Positions 9,856 through 18,779 of a stretch of DNA of 64,000 nt are shown here, piece by piece; position 1 is the first letter of the stretch; each line of letters opens with the position of its first letter. This stretch comes from Paenibacillus sp. 37 (GTDB taxonomy: Bacteria; Bacillota; Bacilli; Paenibacillales; Paenibacillaceae): NCBI RefSeq assembly GCF_008386395.1, contig NZ_CP043761.1, forward strand, positions 5,270,001 to 5,334,000. The letters run 5' to 3'. The notes beneath the pieces were generated by a model. It was not told the origin of the DNA. It saw nothing but the letters and a program-made list of their open reading frames with translations, and ran no database searches. A program made the position numbers and the translations under genes.

Positions 9856-10506
9856 TTAGCCATCTGTACTAAGTTTAGAACTTTTTTGAGCATATAAAAA
9901 AGCTAAGAAGTTAAACTCAACGTGTAATAATAAAGTTACTAAAATAGAATTAGTGTAGTATGCAATAAGTCCAAACACTAAACCTCCGGCTAAAGCAAAA
10001 AGCATGTATTTCATTGTAGTTTTGTTGAATTGATAATATTGTAAATGCGATAAGGAAAATAATAAAGCAGATAATATAATGGAAGCTGTTACAGGGAGAC
10101 CCGCTATTTCAAATGCTGTTTCGTAATTAAAATTTTCACTAATAATCGAAATCAGCAAACCTCGAAATAAAACCTCTTCAACAATCGGAAACACAATTAC
10201 AAAATTTATTATATTCGTTCTCCCCGTTGGCTTATAACCTGAATACCTTGAGATAAAAAGATTAACAACAAAAATTACAACAATAAGTAACAGTGTCGAT
10301 TTCAGATTAATGGGTAAATACCAAGAGATTTTATTGTTGTAAAACAAATAAATTAATATCACTAAAGTACCCCAAATGTAAACCACTTTAGATTCAGAAA
10401 ATTTGTCAATTTTAGGAATTTTATATAACTTAATTAACATTTTTTTGACAACTACGTATGAGAAAGAAAAAATTGCTATCAATAGAACTGAGAATAGTAC
10501 TCCCAC
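9856..10506 (-). CDS. CPBP family intramembrane metalloprotease
   Basis: 216-residue polytopic membrane protein of the CPBP/Abi family. The motifs are EEVLFRG in the middle, SLSHLQYY about 45 residues later and a C-terminal LLHVEFNF, matching the glutamate pair, first His and second His/Asn of the family. The start is GTG at 10506 with AGGAAG upstream. It is the last gene of the minus-strand operon, 28 bp after the exporter. Members near bacteriocin loci often give self-immunity or process peptides; immunity or leader removal is plausible here but not shown. Confidence 0.82.
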   Translation of the reverse strand: MGVLFSVLLIAIFSFSYVVVKKMLIKLYKIPKIDKFSESKVVYIWGTLVILIYLFYNNKISWYLPINLKSTLLLIVVIFVVNLFISRYSGYKPTGRTNIINFVIVFPIVEEVLFRGLLISIISENFNYETAFEIAGLPVTASIILSALLFSLSHLQYYQFNKTTMKYMLFALAGGLVFGLIAYYTNSILVTLLLHVEFNFLAFLYAQKSSKLSTDG

Positions 10507-10534
10507 TCTGCTATCTTCCTTTCTTTCAACAAAT

Positions 10535-12574
10535 TTAGTATGTCTTTAGACCATCGTAGTGATTATGCTTGATTTGACCACTCTCTAGTTTTATCACTCG
10601 ATCAGCTACACTGAAATATTGGTCATCGTGTGTGACTACGATAATTCCCTTCCCTTGGGATTTAAGAATTGAAAGTAACTCTTCATAAAAGAACGCTTTA
10701 AACTCAGGATCTTGCTCAGCCGCCCATTCATCCAATAAAATTAAAGGTTTATTTTCTAAACATGAGATGATATAGGCTAATCGTTTCTTCTGTCCCGTAG
10801 ATAATTCGTTAGAATTTATATTTCCTTCACTATCAATATACACTTTAGATTCCATTTTCATTAATTTAAGCAGGTCATTGATACTTTGTTTATTTGTATT
10901 AGTATCTATACCATACAATTTATTAAATAGATGAAAGTCACTAAAAATAGCCGAGAAACATTCATTCAGCTCTTCCATCGATGCTCGTTCGCCATTTAGT
11001 TTAACTACTCCACCCTGGGGATTGTATAGACCTGTCATAATCTTTGATAAAGTTGATTTTCCACTTCCATTTCCACCAATAATCATCAAAATTTCACCTG
11101 ATCTAATCGACATATTGATAGGACCTAATTTAAACTCGGTTTTATTGTTATTTTTATCACTTACAAAATAACTGTACTCAATATTTTCCAGGTCCAACTC
11201 GATTTTGTCTGGCGATCTTCGAGATTTATTTTCCTGTATGTTTATATCACTTTTTAAATCTTCACTTTTTTGCAGCAAAAATATCAAATCATTGATTTGT
11301 TTCATATTTACTTTCAATGATTCCAACTGAGATATCGAATTGATTAAAATTTGAAATGGACCCAGCATATAAAATACAATAAATAATGTTTCACGTAAGT
11401 TTGCTACATTTATACCGGTTAATAGTATTGGAAAAATAAATACTACAACTGCAAAGATGATGTTGTACATCGTAATGTTATACAAATTGTAATTTAATAT
11501 TTTAATAGACGCTTTGACATTATAATTTGTAGTTTCATTAGCACAATTTTTCATTTCTGCTACATACTCTGATTTTTTATGTTTGTTTAGGATTAGTTCT
11601 CTGAAACCGTGTAACATGTGAGTAGTATAAGAGAAATATCTATCTTTCATTTCTCTATTTTTCGTCCAATATTTTGAAGCCTTTTTATTAACAAATATAC
11701 TAAAACTTAGATTAAGTACTATAATAGACAGGGAACCAACAAACCCATAGAAGTTCTGGTAACCTAAATAACCCATACAAAAGATAATAGTCAGTAGACT
11801 TGAAAAGCCTGTTACTACTAATTCTGGTGATTTAGATATGGCCTCTGTGTCACTATTTAATACTGTGTATATTTTAGAACTACCTATCTTTTCAACTTTC
11901 TCATATGATGAATCGGTTATTCCGTCAACAATTAACTTTCTTTTTTCATTTATAAGTAAACTAGCATTCTTTATCAACTTTTCTTGTAAAACTTTTTGAG
12001 TGAATACAAAAAATATTACAAAGAAAATAAAGAACATAAGTAAGTAACTTGAATACTTCAGTTCAGTATTAAAAGTTTCGTTGATCGTTAATATGATCAT
12101 TGTATTCATTAATCCATTAATAATACTTAAAGAAATAATAGCTGCATAATTTTTTTCTCCTTCCTTTTCGGATGAGAACAATGCATGTATAAATAATAGA
12201 TATACAAATAAAGTAATTATTAACGCAATAAAAGATAAAAAAATCCAGTTTCCATAGGTAGCATTAATCAATTCCCATTTTGAAATACCAAAAAAATAAT
12301 TTGTACTTGAAAATATACATATTCCGAAATAACCAACTACTGCACTTATCAGTAATACTTCTTTTATAGTTTCTTTTTTTGTTTTCTTAAATGCTCTTTT
12401 TTTCTGTTTTGTTTCTTTAAGTATCTTGCCAGTATAAAACAAAATTAAAATAATCAAACCTGACAAAAAGAAAAAAAACATTTTAAAAAAACTCATCTCA
12501 AGACCTAATCCATAAAAAACACCTTTATTGTTGATTAGAATGTTTTCAAGAAGTAGTAACCGTGGATTCATCAT
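10535..12574 (-). CDS. ABC exporter, permease-ATPase fusion (SyrD/cyclic-peptide type)
   Basis: 679-residue single-chain exporter. The N-terminal two thirds hold many hydrophobic segments. The C-terminal ATPase has Walker A (IGGNGSGKST), signature LSTGQKKRL, Walker B (PLILLDEWAAEQDP) and the switch His (VVTHDD). LSTGQ with DEWAAEQDP is typical of the PvdE/SyrD/YojI group that exports peptides and siderophore precursors. It is longer than the usual 550 residues because of about 130 extra N-terminal residues with several membrane segments; no peptidase Cys motif is visible there. It starts five bases after the adenylation gene, with AGAGGTG as ribosome binding site. Likely exports the cluster product. 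Confidence 0.85.
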   Translation of the reverse strand: MMNPRLLLLENILINNKGVFYGLGLEMSFFKMFFFFLSGLIILILFYTGKILKETKQKKRAFKKTKKETIKEVLLISAVVGYFGICIFSSTNYFFGISKWELINATYGNWIFLSFIALIITLFVYLLFIHALFSSEKEGEKNYAAIISLSIINGLMNTMIILTINETFNTELKYSSYLLMFFIFFVIFFVFTQKVLQEKLIKNASLLINEKRKLIVDGITDSSYEKVEKIGSSKIYTVLNSDTEAISKSPELVVTGFSSLLTIIFCMGYLGYQNFYGFVGSLSIIVLNLSFSIFVNKKASKYWTKNREMKDRYFSYTTHMLHGFRELILNKHKKSEYVAEMKNCANETTNYNVKASIKILNYNLYNITMYNIIFAVVVFIFPILLTGINVANLRETLFIVFYMLGPFQILINSISQLESLKVNMKQINDLIFLLQKSEDLKSDINIQENKSRRSPDKIELDLENIEYSYFVSDKNNNKTEFKLGPINMSIRSGEILMIIGGNGSGKSTLSKIMTGLYNPQGGVVKLNGERASMEELNECFSAIFSDFHLFNKLYGIDTNTNKQSINDLLKLMKMESKVYIDSEGNINSNELSTGQKKRLAYIISCLENKPLILLDEWAAEQDPEFKAFFYEELLSILKSQGKGIIVVTHDDQYFSVADRVIKLESGQIKHNHYDGLKTY

Positions 12575-12579
12575 TAAAA

Positions 12580-14337
12580 CTACACCTCTTTACTACTTTC
12601 GATATTGGATTCAACATATTGTATTAACTCTTCAATGTTATTAAAGAAAGAATTAGTTAAAGTCTCATCGGCCAAAAGAATATCAAAATGGTTCTCAATT
12701 TCTACTAAAATTTTTACAAAGGATATAGAATCAATGAAATCAATAGAGGTCTCCATTGTTATATCATCAGATTCTGTGACATTTTTTATAATAGAAATAA
12801 TTTCAATATTATTTTCCGATAGGTCTTTTTCCAAATCAGCTTCTTTTACTTTATCTTCAGAAAGAATATCAATCTCCATTGTCTTCAACGCATTTCGATC
12901 GATTTTTCCATTTGGTGTTTGAGGCATGCTTTGGATCTCTATGAATTTGTTTGGAATCATATAATCCGGTAATTTTTCCTTGAGGAACCGTTTCAATTCA
13001 TCAGCATTCTGCATGTTATCAGAGCAGTAGTATACCCATAAACTGTTTATACTGTTTACAGTATGCACTATAACAACGACTTGACTCACAAGTTGCGAAT
13101 CATATATTACTTTTTCTATTTCTTCGACTTCTACCCTGTAACCTCTGATTTTCACCTGATTATCCATTCGCCCAATATACTTAATGTTACCGTTAGATAT
13201 GTACTTTCCGTAATCACCTGTCCGGTATATTTTTTTATTCTGAAGATCGTTTACCACCACAAATCTCTCAGAAGTTAATTGTTCTTTATTATAATATCCA
13301 AGAGATAATGCTACTCCCGCTATGCAGATTTCCCCTACTTCGCCTGGTTCTACCTTTTGTAAATTATCATCCAATATAAAAATCTCATAATTACGTAATG
13401 GCTTACCAATCGTTATCTCGTTCTCGTGCGTGACATTTGATACTGTTGCCCAAACGGTTGCCTCTGTAGGGCCATAGACATTATATATAGTGGCTTTTGT
13501 ATTTTTCCTGATATCTTCAAGTAAATTCGTAGGGAAACTTTCTCCACCAATAATGATATCTTGAACATTTTCAAGTGCCTTCTCATTAAAATTCAATAAC
13601 ATTCTGGCTCTTGAAGGTGTCATCTGAACTACATCAATCCCATGTTCACTAATTAATTCATAAATTGCTTTAGGATTCGTGCTTTCTCTAGTATTGGCAA
13701 GTATAACTGTCATCCCTTTACAGAGAGCCATTACACTCTCAAGAAAAAATATATCAAATGAAACTGTTGTTAAACATATGATCTTTTTACCATCATCTAG
13801 AGCACAAGCCTCACCCATTGCATCAACAAAATTGACTAATGAATCTTCTCCGATCATGACTCCTTTAGGGTTCCCAGTAGATCCTGATGTATAGATGATA
13901 TAAGCTGGATTTAAACGTACAGGACTTTCAGTCCGTGTTTGTTTCAGTTGATTATTAGCATGCGATGGTTCGCCATCAATAAAAAAAGTGTTGCTATCTG
14001 AAAACATATCTTCGTTTTCCAGTGTTGTTAACACGTAGTCACTAGAACTGTCAGCGATTATATAATTAATTCTATCCTTAGGATATGATAGATCAATAGG
14101 AATATAGGTGCTTTTATTTTTCAAGATTGCAAAAATCGAAATAAGCAATTCTATACTTCTTGGTACAGCAAGAAGTATAGTTCTGTTACTCAATCCACTA
14201 TTGGATAGAGACTCAGCAAGATCATCTACTCGTAATAGAAATTCATTATAGTTCATTCTTTCATTTTCAAAGATTATCGCATCTTTATTCCCAAAATCAG
14301 TAGAGGAACGAACTAATAATTCATATAAATTTTTCAT
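12580..14337 (-). CDS. Stand-alone NRPS adenylation-carrier didomain
   Basis: 585-residue A-PCP protein without a condensation domain. Adenylation core motifs are all visible: YIIYTSGSTGNPKGVM (A3), NVYGPTEATVW (A5), YRTGDYG (A7), IGRMDNQVKIRGYRVE (A8) and PNGKIDRNAL (A10 with the catalytic Lys). The carrier domain is residues about 505-580, with FIDSISFV holding the phosphopantetheine Ser. By eye the pocket residues run D-I-L-R-I-G-V-V-W-K, closest to published glycine-type codes; this is tentative. Its start codon shares one base with the stop of the preceding BtrH-like gene. It probably loads an amino acid that a BtrH-like protein then transfers. Confidence 0.88.
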   Translation of the reverse strand: MKNLYELLVRSSTDFGNKDAIIFENERMNYNEFLLRVDDLAESLSNSGLSNRTILLAVPRSIELLISIFAILKNKSTYIPIDLSYPKDRINYIIADSSSDYVLTTLENEDMFSDSNTFFIDGEPSHANNQLKQTRTESPVRLNPAYIIYTSGSTGNPKGVMIGEDSLVNFVDAMGEACALDDGKKIICLTTVSFDIFFLESVMALCKGMTVILANTRESTNPKAIYELISEHGIDVVQMTPSRARMLLNFNEKALENVQDIIIGGESFPTNLLEDIRKNTKATIYNVYGPTEATVWATVSNVTHENEITIGKPLRNYEIFILDDNLQKVEPGEVGEICIAGVALSLGYYNKEQLTSERFVVVNDLQNKKIYRTGDYGKYISNGNIKYIGRMDNQVKIRGYRVEVEEIEKVIYDSQLVSQVVVIVHTVNSINSLWVYYCSDNMQNADELKRFLKEKLPDYMIPNKFIEIQSMPQTPNGKIDRNALKTMEIDILSEDKVKEADLEKDLSENNIEIISIIKNVTESDDITMETSIDFIDSISFVKILVEIENHFDILLADETLTNSFFNNIEELIQYVESNIESSKEV

Positions 14338-15368
14338 TAAATAATCTCTCCACTTTCATTAGAATTTAGGTTAAACAAGATAATGAGTTCTTTCATAATT
14401 TTCTGTTCCAAATTATAAATATCATCAAAAAGAAGACTAATTTTCTTAAATTGTTCATCCCTAAGCTTTTTTGAAGAATAGTACATTCTCATAAAAGTTT
14501 TCCCTAGTATCATCCACTTTCCTTGACATTCCTGAAGGAGTACACTTACTATATCCGCAGCATTACTATAGTTTTTTTGTACAAATAATGTATAATTTTT
14601 TATATTTATAGATGTATTTTTGAATAGCCATGCAAACATCGTATTTAATGATTCTTCTTGATTATCAAAACTTTGCGATACAATCTCTACATTATTCGAA
14701 ATAGCATCAAATAAATTTTTTATATTTTCTATTCGGGTAGTTTTTCGTGTTGCAGATCTCGTATTATTTCTTTCAAAATTTTGCTTCAAAAGTTCTTTAC
14801 CATCTACTGTATATTTATCCTTGTTATTAAATGTTAATAACGCTGTTGAACAAGCAAACACTTCTTCAATCCCTATTTTCAAAGGTTCTAAGTTTTGAGT
14901 TGGATCCAAGACTAAACACTCTCCATCATCAACGCCTGAAATTATAATTGCATGGGAGTAACTGAATTTTTGATACATCCGATTAAACTTGCAGAGAATA
15001 GTATCTACAAAAACAACAACTGGTTTGTTGTCCTGTAACTCTTGTTTAATAGAATTATACATTTCGTCTATTGTCTCGCTTTTTCCCACATGGATTGCAA
15101 GAGAAAAATACATCTCATAAAATTGCAAAGTCTCCTTAACAATGGTCAGATCGGTTAATGAAAAAGTATTATAAAATATATTTTCTAAGGATTTTGATTC
15201 TTGTTCTTCTTTAGATGTATCGTAATAAAAATCTAACGCAGAATATATAACGCTAGGTTCTTTCTCAAAATGAATAAGAATCATAGTCATTATTGCTTCC
15301 CAACAATCTACCATGCTGTAACATTTTTCTGGTACCACCAGATCAACTGTTTTTTTCATGTTTTTCAT
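14337..15368 (-). CDS. BtrH-like papain-fold protein (Cys form)
   Basis: 343 residues. Residues 13-32 include PEKCYSMVDCWEAIM, whose second Cys (about 22) begins a helix as in papain-like acyltransferases and peptidases. A later stretch PVVVFVDTILC precedes FSYSHAIIISGVDDGECLVL, giving a likely catalytic His and Asp. The arrangement recalls the BtrH N-terminal family, whose namesake moves an acyl chain from a carrier protein to an amine. C39-type peptidase is the alternative. The C-terminal half is helical with no recognised domain. It overlaps the transglutaminase-like gene by 26 bp (ATG at 15359 is an alternative start) and the adenylation gene by one base. Confidence 0.6.
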   Translation of the reverse strand: MKNMKKTVDLVVPEKCYSMVDCWEAIMTMILIHFEKEPSVIYSALDFYYDTSKEEQESKSLENIFYNTFSLTDLTIVKETLQFYEMYFSLAIHVGKSETIDEMYNSIKQELQDNKPVVVFVDTILCKFNRMYQKFSYSHAIIISGVDDGECLVLDPTQNLEPLKIGIEEVFACSTALLTFNNKDKYTVDGKELLKQNFERNNTRSATRKTTRIENIKNLFDAISNNVEIVSQSFDNQEESLNTMFAWLFKNTSINIKNYTLFVQKNYSNAADIVSVLLQECQGKWMILGKTFMRMYYSSKKLRDEQFKKISLLFDDIYNLEQKIMKELIILFNLNSNESGEII

Positions 15369-16416
15369 GAATAGTCCCTTTCTTAAATGGAAGTTGCCAA
15401 AAGATATCTGGGTTACTGATCGCCCTTGAAAAATTATAGTCTTTGGTTTGGGGTACTAGGTGTATCACGTTGTCTTCATAGCAAGAGTCCACACCAATCG
15501 ACATCTCAAGTGAACTGCTAAATCTATAAAGCTTATGTTTTATACTATGCAAATAGGTATTAATATTTAATCTTTTCCCATGATAATTTGCGTTTTCATT
15601 AATGTGTACTTCGTTTCTTTCGTTCCTTATTAAATTTCTAAATTCATGAATCGATAATGGTTCATTTTGATTATTGAAAAAAAACAAACAATAACTAGGA
15701 TCTAGCATTATCCATTTATTAAATTCCTTAGAATAAACAATAACTACAACATGGCTATCATCCGTTTCTCTTTCTCTTGGACTGCAAGTAATATATCTCG
15801 AATATAGACCTGCAGCGAGACAGAGTTCTGATAAAACAATAGCCAAGCCTCTACAATTCAATCTATTCCCATGCTCGGCAGCAAAGTTTAGTAAGGATCG
15901 CAAGTCTCTTTTTGGAGGCAATACCATATAGCTTTTATGTTTGGCCCTTTGGTTCACCCATTCTAAGCATAAATACATTTTATTAAAATCATCTTGAGAA
16001 TCATCCAGCCATTCTTCCATTTTCACATATTCTTTTATATTAGTAATTTTTTCAAAACTGTACTTGAATTCTACATAGTCACCTTCTTGTTTATATATCT
16101 CATTTTCTAAAGGGACAAGATGTACATTAAGATCTTCAAATTCCTTTTTCTCTACTTCTGTGAAAGAGACTAGGCATGCTGTTTTATGAATAATATCTGT
16201 TCTCTCAAAAACAAATTTTCTGGACTTTGACGATTTCGTAAGATTATACTTTTTATTCAAAAAATAAAAGATAAAATCATTTTCAGTAATATTAAACTTT
16301 AAACACTTGCGGTTAAAAATATCCTCGCTTGGACAAGAAATGAATAATTCATTATTATTTATATGCAACAATATAGTTTGGGATAATTCCTCTGATGCAA
16401 GGTATAAACAGTCCAT
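15343..16416 (-). CDS. Transglutaminase-like protein
   Basis: 357 residues. The central region has GNRLNCRGLAIVLSELC, then DDSHVVVIVYS and KWIMLDPSY, the Cys-His-Asp order of the transglutaminase-like superfamily. The Cys lies near residue 190 at the start of a helix. The N-terminal 150 residues look beta-rich and are unassigned. No signal peptide. It sits 13 bp after the radical SAM gene. Bacterial members of this fold act as proteases, peptide ligases or amidases; in a peptide-maturation operon it could cleave, crosslink or acylate the product. I cannot choose between these. Confidence 0.65.
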   Translation of the reverse strand: MDCLYLASEELSQTILLHINNNELFISCPSEDIFNRKCLKFNITENDFIFYFLNKKYNLTKSSKSRKFVFERTDIIHKTACLVSFTEVEKKEFEDLNVHLVPLENEIYKQEGDYVEFKYSFEKITNIKEYVKMEEWLDDSQDDFNKMYLCLEWVNQRAKHKSYMVLPPKRDLRSLLNFAAEHGNRLNCRGLAIVLSELCLAAGLYSRYITCSPRERETDDSHVVVIVYSKEFNKWIMLDPSYCLFFFNNQNEPLSIHEFRNLIRNERNEVHINENANYHGKRLNINTYLHSIKHKLYRFSSSLEMSIGVDSCYEDNVIHLVPQTKDYNFSRAISNPDIFWQLPFKKGTIHEKHEKNS

Positions 16417-16429
16417 AATCCATTTTCCT

Positions 16430-17749
16430 CTATATCAGTTTAATAGCATTGCCATCTTTTATTTCTCTTTCAATATTATAAAGAAATCTTTGTTCTTCTT
16501 TATTCTCCTTCATGCAAATCATACTTTTTTTCATGATCCAACTCGCTGGACAACCTGACGTGAAACAAACTGGCAAAAGTTCGCAACTATTACATTTTTC
16601 TTCCAATGGTTTATCTGTCCATATCGAATTAATCATATCGTTCTCATCAATAGTGCCGTTCTCTCGTATTTCTCCAATCAAGTTTTTATCAACAATCTTA
16701 TGATTTTCAATATTTCTATTACATTTATATACTGAACCGTCCCAATTAATCGCAAATCCATTCTCTTTAAATGAATAGCACATTTTACTATTAATACTTT
16801 CATACAGATCACTGTAATTATTGTTTAGTCTCTTTTCGTTCTTCTTAATAATTTCCATCATTTCATAATCACTATCTACTAATTCATTTGTAAGTTTTTT
16901 TACACTCTCGCCTCCCCAATCTTTAATAGGCTTTTGAATAAGTTTAAAACAATTATCATCGGCGAAATTTTCATTAAAATAGTCAAAAAACTCTTCATAC
17001 TCTTTAATTTTGCTTTTGAGTATGTTATTCCTTATGGCAATTGTATATCTTTTATTAATATCAGAATTTTTAATATTTAAGAGATTTTCCGTTATCTTAT
17101 CAAAAGTACCTTTGCCACTAACATGTGGCCTCAATGTATCATGTAAACTTTTTGCACCATCAATTGTAATTTGAAAAAAAATACAGTTATTATCCACAAG
17201 TTCGGTAAAAGTTTCCATATCCAAATAATATCCATTTGTTGTTATGGAAGAAATGAAAGGCACTCGATTTTCAGTACAAATTTCTTTGATCTTTCTAGCC
17301 ATTCTTATAATTCTGTTCTTTTCAATTAATGGCTCGCCTCCAAACCATTCAATATAGACTGACTTATACTTTTTTATATTTTTATAGAGGAATTTAATAA
17401 TACTTTTCTCGACTTCGTCAGACATAGATTTGTTGTTTTTTTCCTGATAACAATATTGACAACGAAAATTACAATTGTTCGTCATGACTATTGTCATCCT
17501 TAAATTATTATCATAGATGCTTTTGTCTACAATATGCTTGAATAGCCTAATCTCATCGACACTTTCAGAAGTGACTAGACCATATCTCTCGAGCTCTTCA
17601 CTTAAATTCGAGGTATTGATTTCTTCTTCATTGTTTTTTAATGATTGAAAAGATTTTTGATCTACTTCTATTAGCTTGGATGAAAGAGTGTTAAAGATGT
17701 AGTACCGGCCCTCATTTTCCAAGAAAACATTATACATTGAGCTTTTCAT
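16430..17749 (-). CDS. Radical SAM/SPASM peptide maturase
   Basis: 439 residues from the ATG at 17749, chosen because AAGGAGA lies just upstream; the frame extends seven codons further but over that site. The N-terminal 75 residues are a peptide-recognition-like region. The 4Fe-4S motif is C93-NFR-C97-QY-C100, followed by EWFGGEPLIE and TTNGYYL. The C-terminal SPASM region has KCNRN and CNSCELLPVCFTSGC plus a last ICMK Cys, enough for auxiliary clusters. The layout is that of Cys-rich peptide maturases of the CcpM type and other RiPP radical SAM enzymes that install crosslinks or thioethers. The likely substrate is the 25-residue peptide encoded four genes earlier. Confidence 0.88.
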   Translation of the reverse strand: MKSSMYNVFLENEGRYYIFNTLSSKLIEVDQKSFQSLKNNEEEINTSNLSEELERYGLVTSESVDEIRLFKHIVDKSIYDNNLRMTIVMTNNCNFRCQYCYQEKNNKSMSDEVEKSIIKFLYKNIKKYKSVYIEWFGGEPLIEKNRIIRMARKIKEICTENRVPFISSITTNGYYLDMETFTELVDNNCIFFQITIDGAKSLHDTLRPHVSGKGTFDKITENLLNIKNSDINKRYTIAIRNNILKSKIKEYEEFFDYFNENFADDNCFKLIQKPIKDWGGESVKKLTNELVDSDYEMMEIIKKNEKRLNNNYSDLYESINSKMCYSFKENGFAINWDGSVYKCNRNIENHKIVDKNLIGEIRENGTIDENDMINSIWTDKPLEEKCNSCELLPVCFTSGCPASWIMKKSMICMKENKEEQRFLYNIEREIKDGNAIKLI

Positions 17750-17782
17750 ATGATCTCTCCTTATTTCCAATCATTTTTTATA

Positions 17783-18754
17783 CTACAAAGCCATTAATAT
17801 ATTTTGGTACAACTTCACTTCAAAATTCATAATTTCACTTAGTGAACTTTCAATATCCTCTAAATTTTCCTTTGTTGGATCTATACTACATTTAAGTACA
17901 AGCAACTTGAAGAGTTCAAATTTCTTGACTAATTTTTCAAACTCACGCGTATAGGTTTCACTGAAAACTTCACTTGTCAACTGCTTCAATAAACGCTTGG
18001 AAGTAATAATTCCTTCTGATGCTATATCAAAAACGAGATTATAATAATTTTTCTGTTCAATATATTCACCACTGTATCGAAGATATTCAAAGTACCTGTG
18101 CAATTCTTCATAAGCTGAATACCCATAATAATTCTCTCCTTCATTTCCCCCTCTCAAGAAGGACCGTACCGTATCTGCAAGTTTAATTTTATATTTCTCT
18201 ACATCTTTTATATTATTACCGATGATACTTGTATCCTCACATATAACTTCTATAAAGTGATTTAACGGGTCATCATAGTCCAATTTCAACCAGCCATCAT
18301 AAGATCTTATAGGGTATGTCGGAATATACCCGTCACTGACATACAAACCCTTAATTTCATCCCACCCTATTAAATTAATATAATGTTTGGTATTTACATT
18401 TTGATTGTTAACAAATAAATTGTTGTACTCCAAATATTTGGTGCCTATATGACCTATAATAAAGCTGTTGCAATAGATCTTGTTCCTTATCCAATGTTCT
18501 CTATTATCATTTTCATTAATACCAGAGAGTACTATTTGATTCTCTTCCAGGAAATGCGATATCCCTTGTTCAAATGCCATAAATATTCTAGATCTGGTGA
18601 TATTCGTAGATTTAAAAACTATATTTAAGTCACAATGCATTAAGATATCTAACTCTTTGATATTTTGAACACTCAATCGAAGATAGTTGAAAATACAATT
18701 TGATAAGCAATAACTCCCTGGATAAGTAGTGTAATTAGAATTATTTAAAAGCAT
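17783..18754 (-). CDS. BtrH-like papain-fold protein (Cys form)
   Basis: 323 residues. It begins with TTYPGSYCLSNCIFNYL, where the second Cys (residue 20) heads a helix. A middle section has FIIGHIGTKYLEYNN and then NTKHYINLIGWDEIKGLYV, matching the His-x-x-hydrophobic-x-G-aromatic-Asp core seen in the other five family members of this window. The C-terminal 130 residues are charged helices. It lies between the subtilase fusion and the radical SAM gene, with gaps of 25 and 33 bp. By analogy with BtrH it may move an acyl or aminoacyl group from a carrier protein; a pure protease role is also possible. Confidence 0.6.
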   Translation of the reverse strand: MLLNNSNYTTYPGSYCLSNCIFNYLRLSVQNIKELDILMHCDLNIVFKSTNITRSRIFMAFEQGISHFLEENQIVLSGINENDNREHWIRNKIYCNSFIIGHIGTKYLEYNNLFVNNQNVNTKHYINLIGWDEIKGLYVSDGYIPTYPIRSYDGWLKLDYDDPLNHFIEVICEDTSIIGNNIKDVEKYKIKLADTVRSFLRGGNEGENYYGYSAYEELHRYFEYLRYSGEYIEQKNYYNLVFDIASEGIITSKRLLKQLTSEVFSETYTREFEKLVKKFELFKLLVLKCSIDPTKENLEDIESSLSEIMNFEVKLYQNILMAL

Positions 18755-18779
18755 TCAAACACCTCTATTTCCTTATCCT

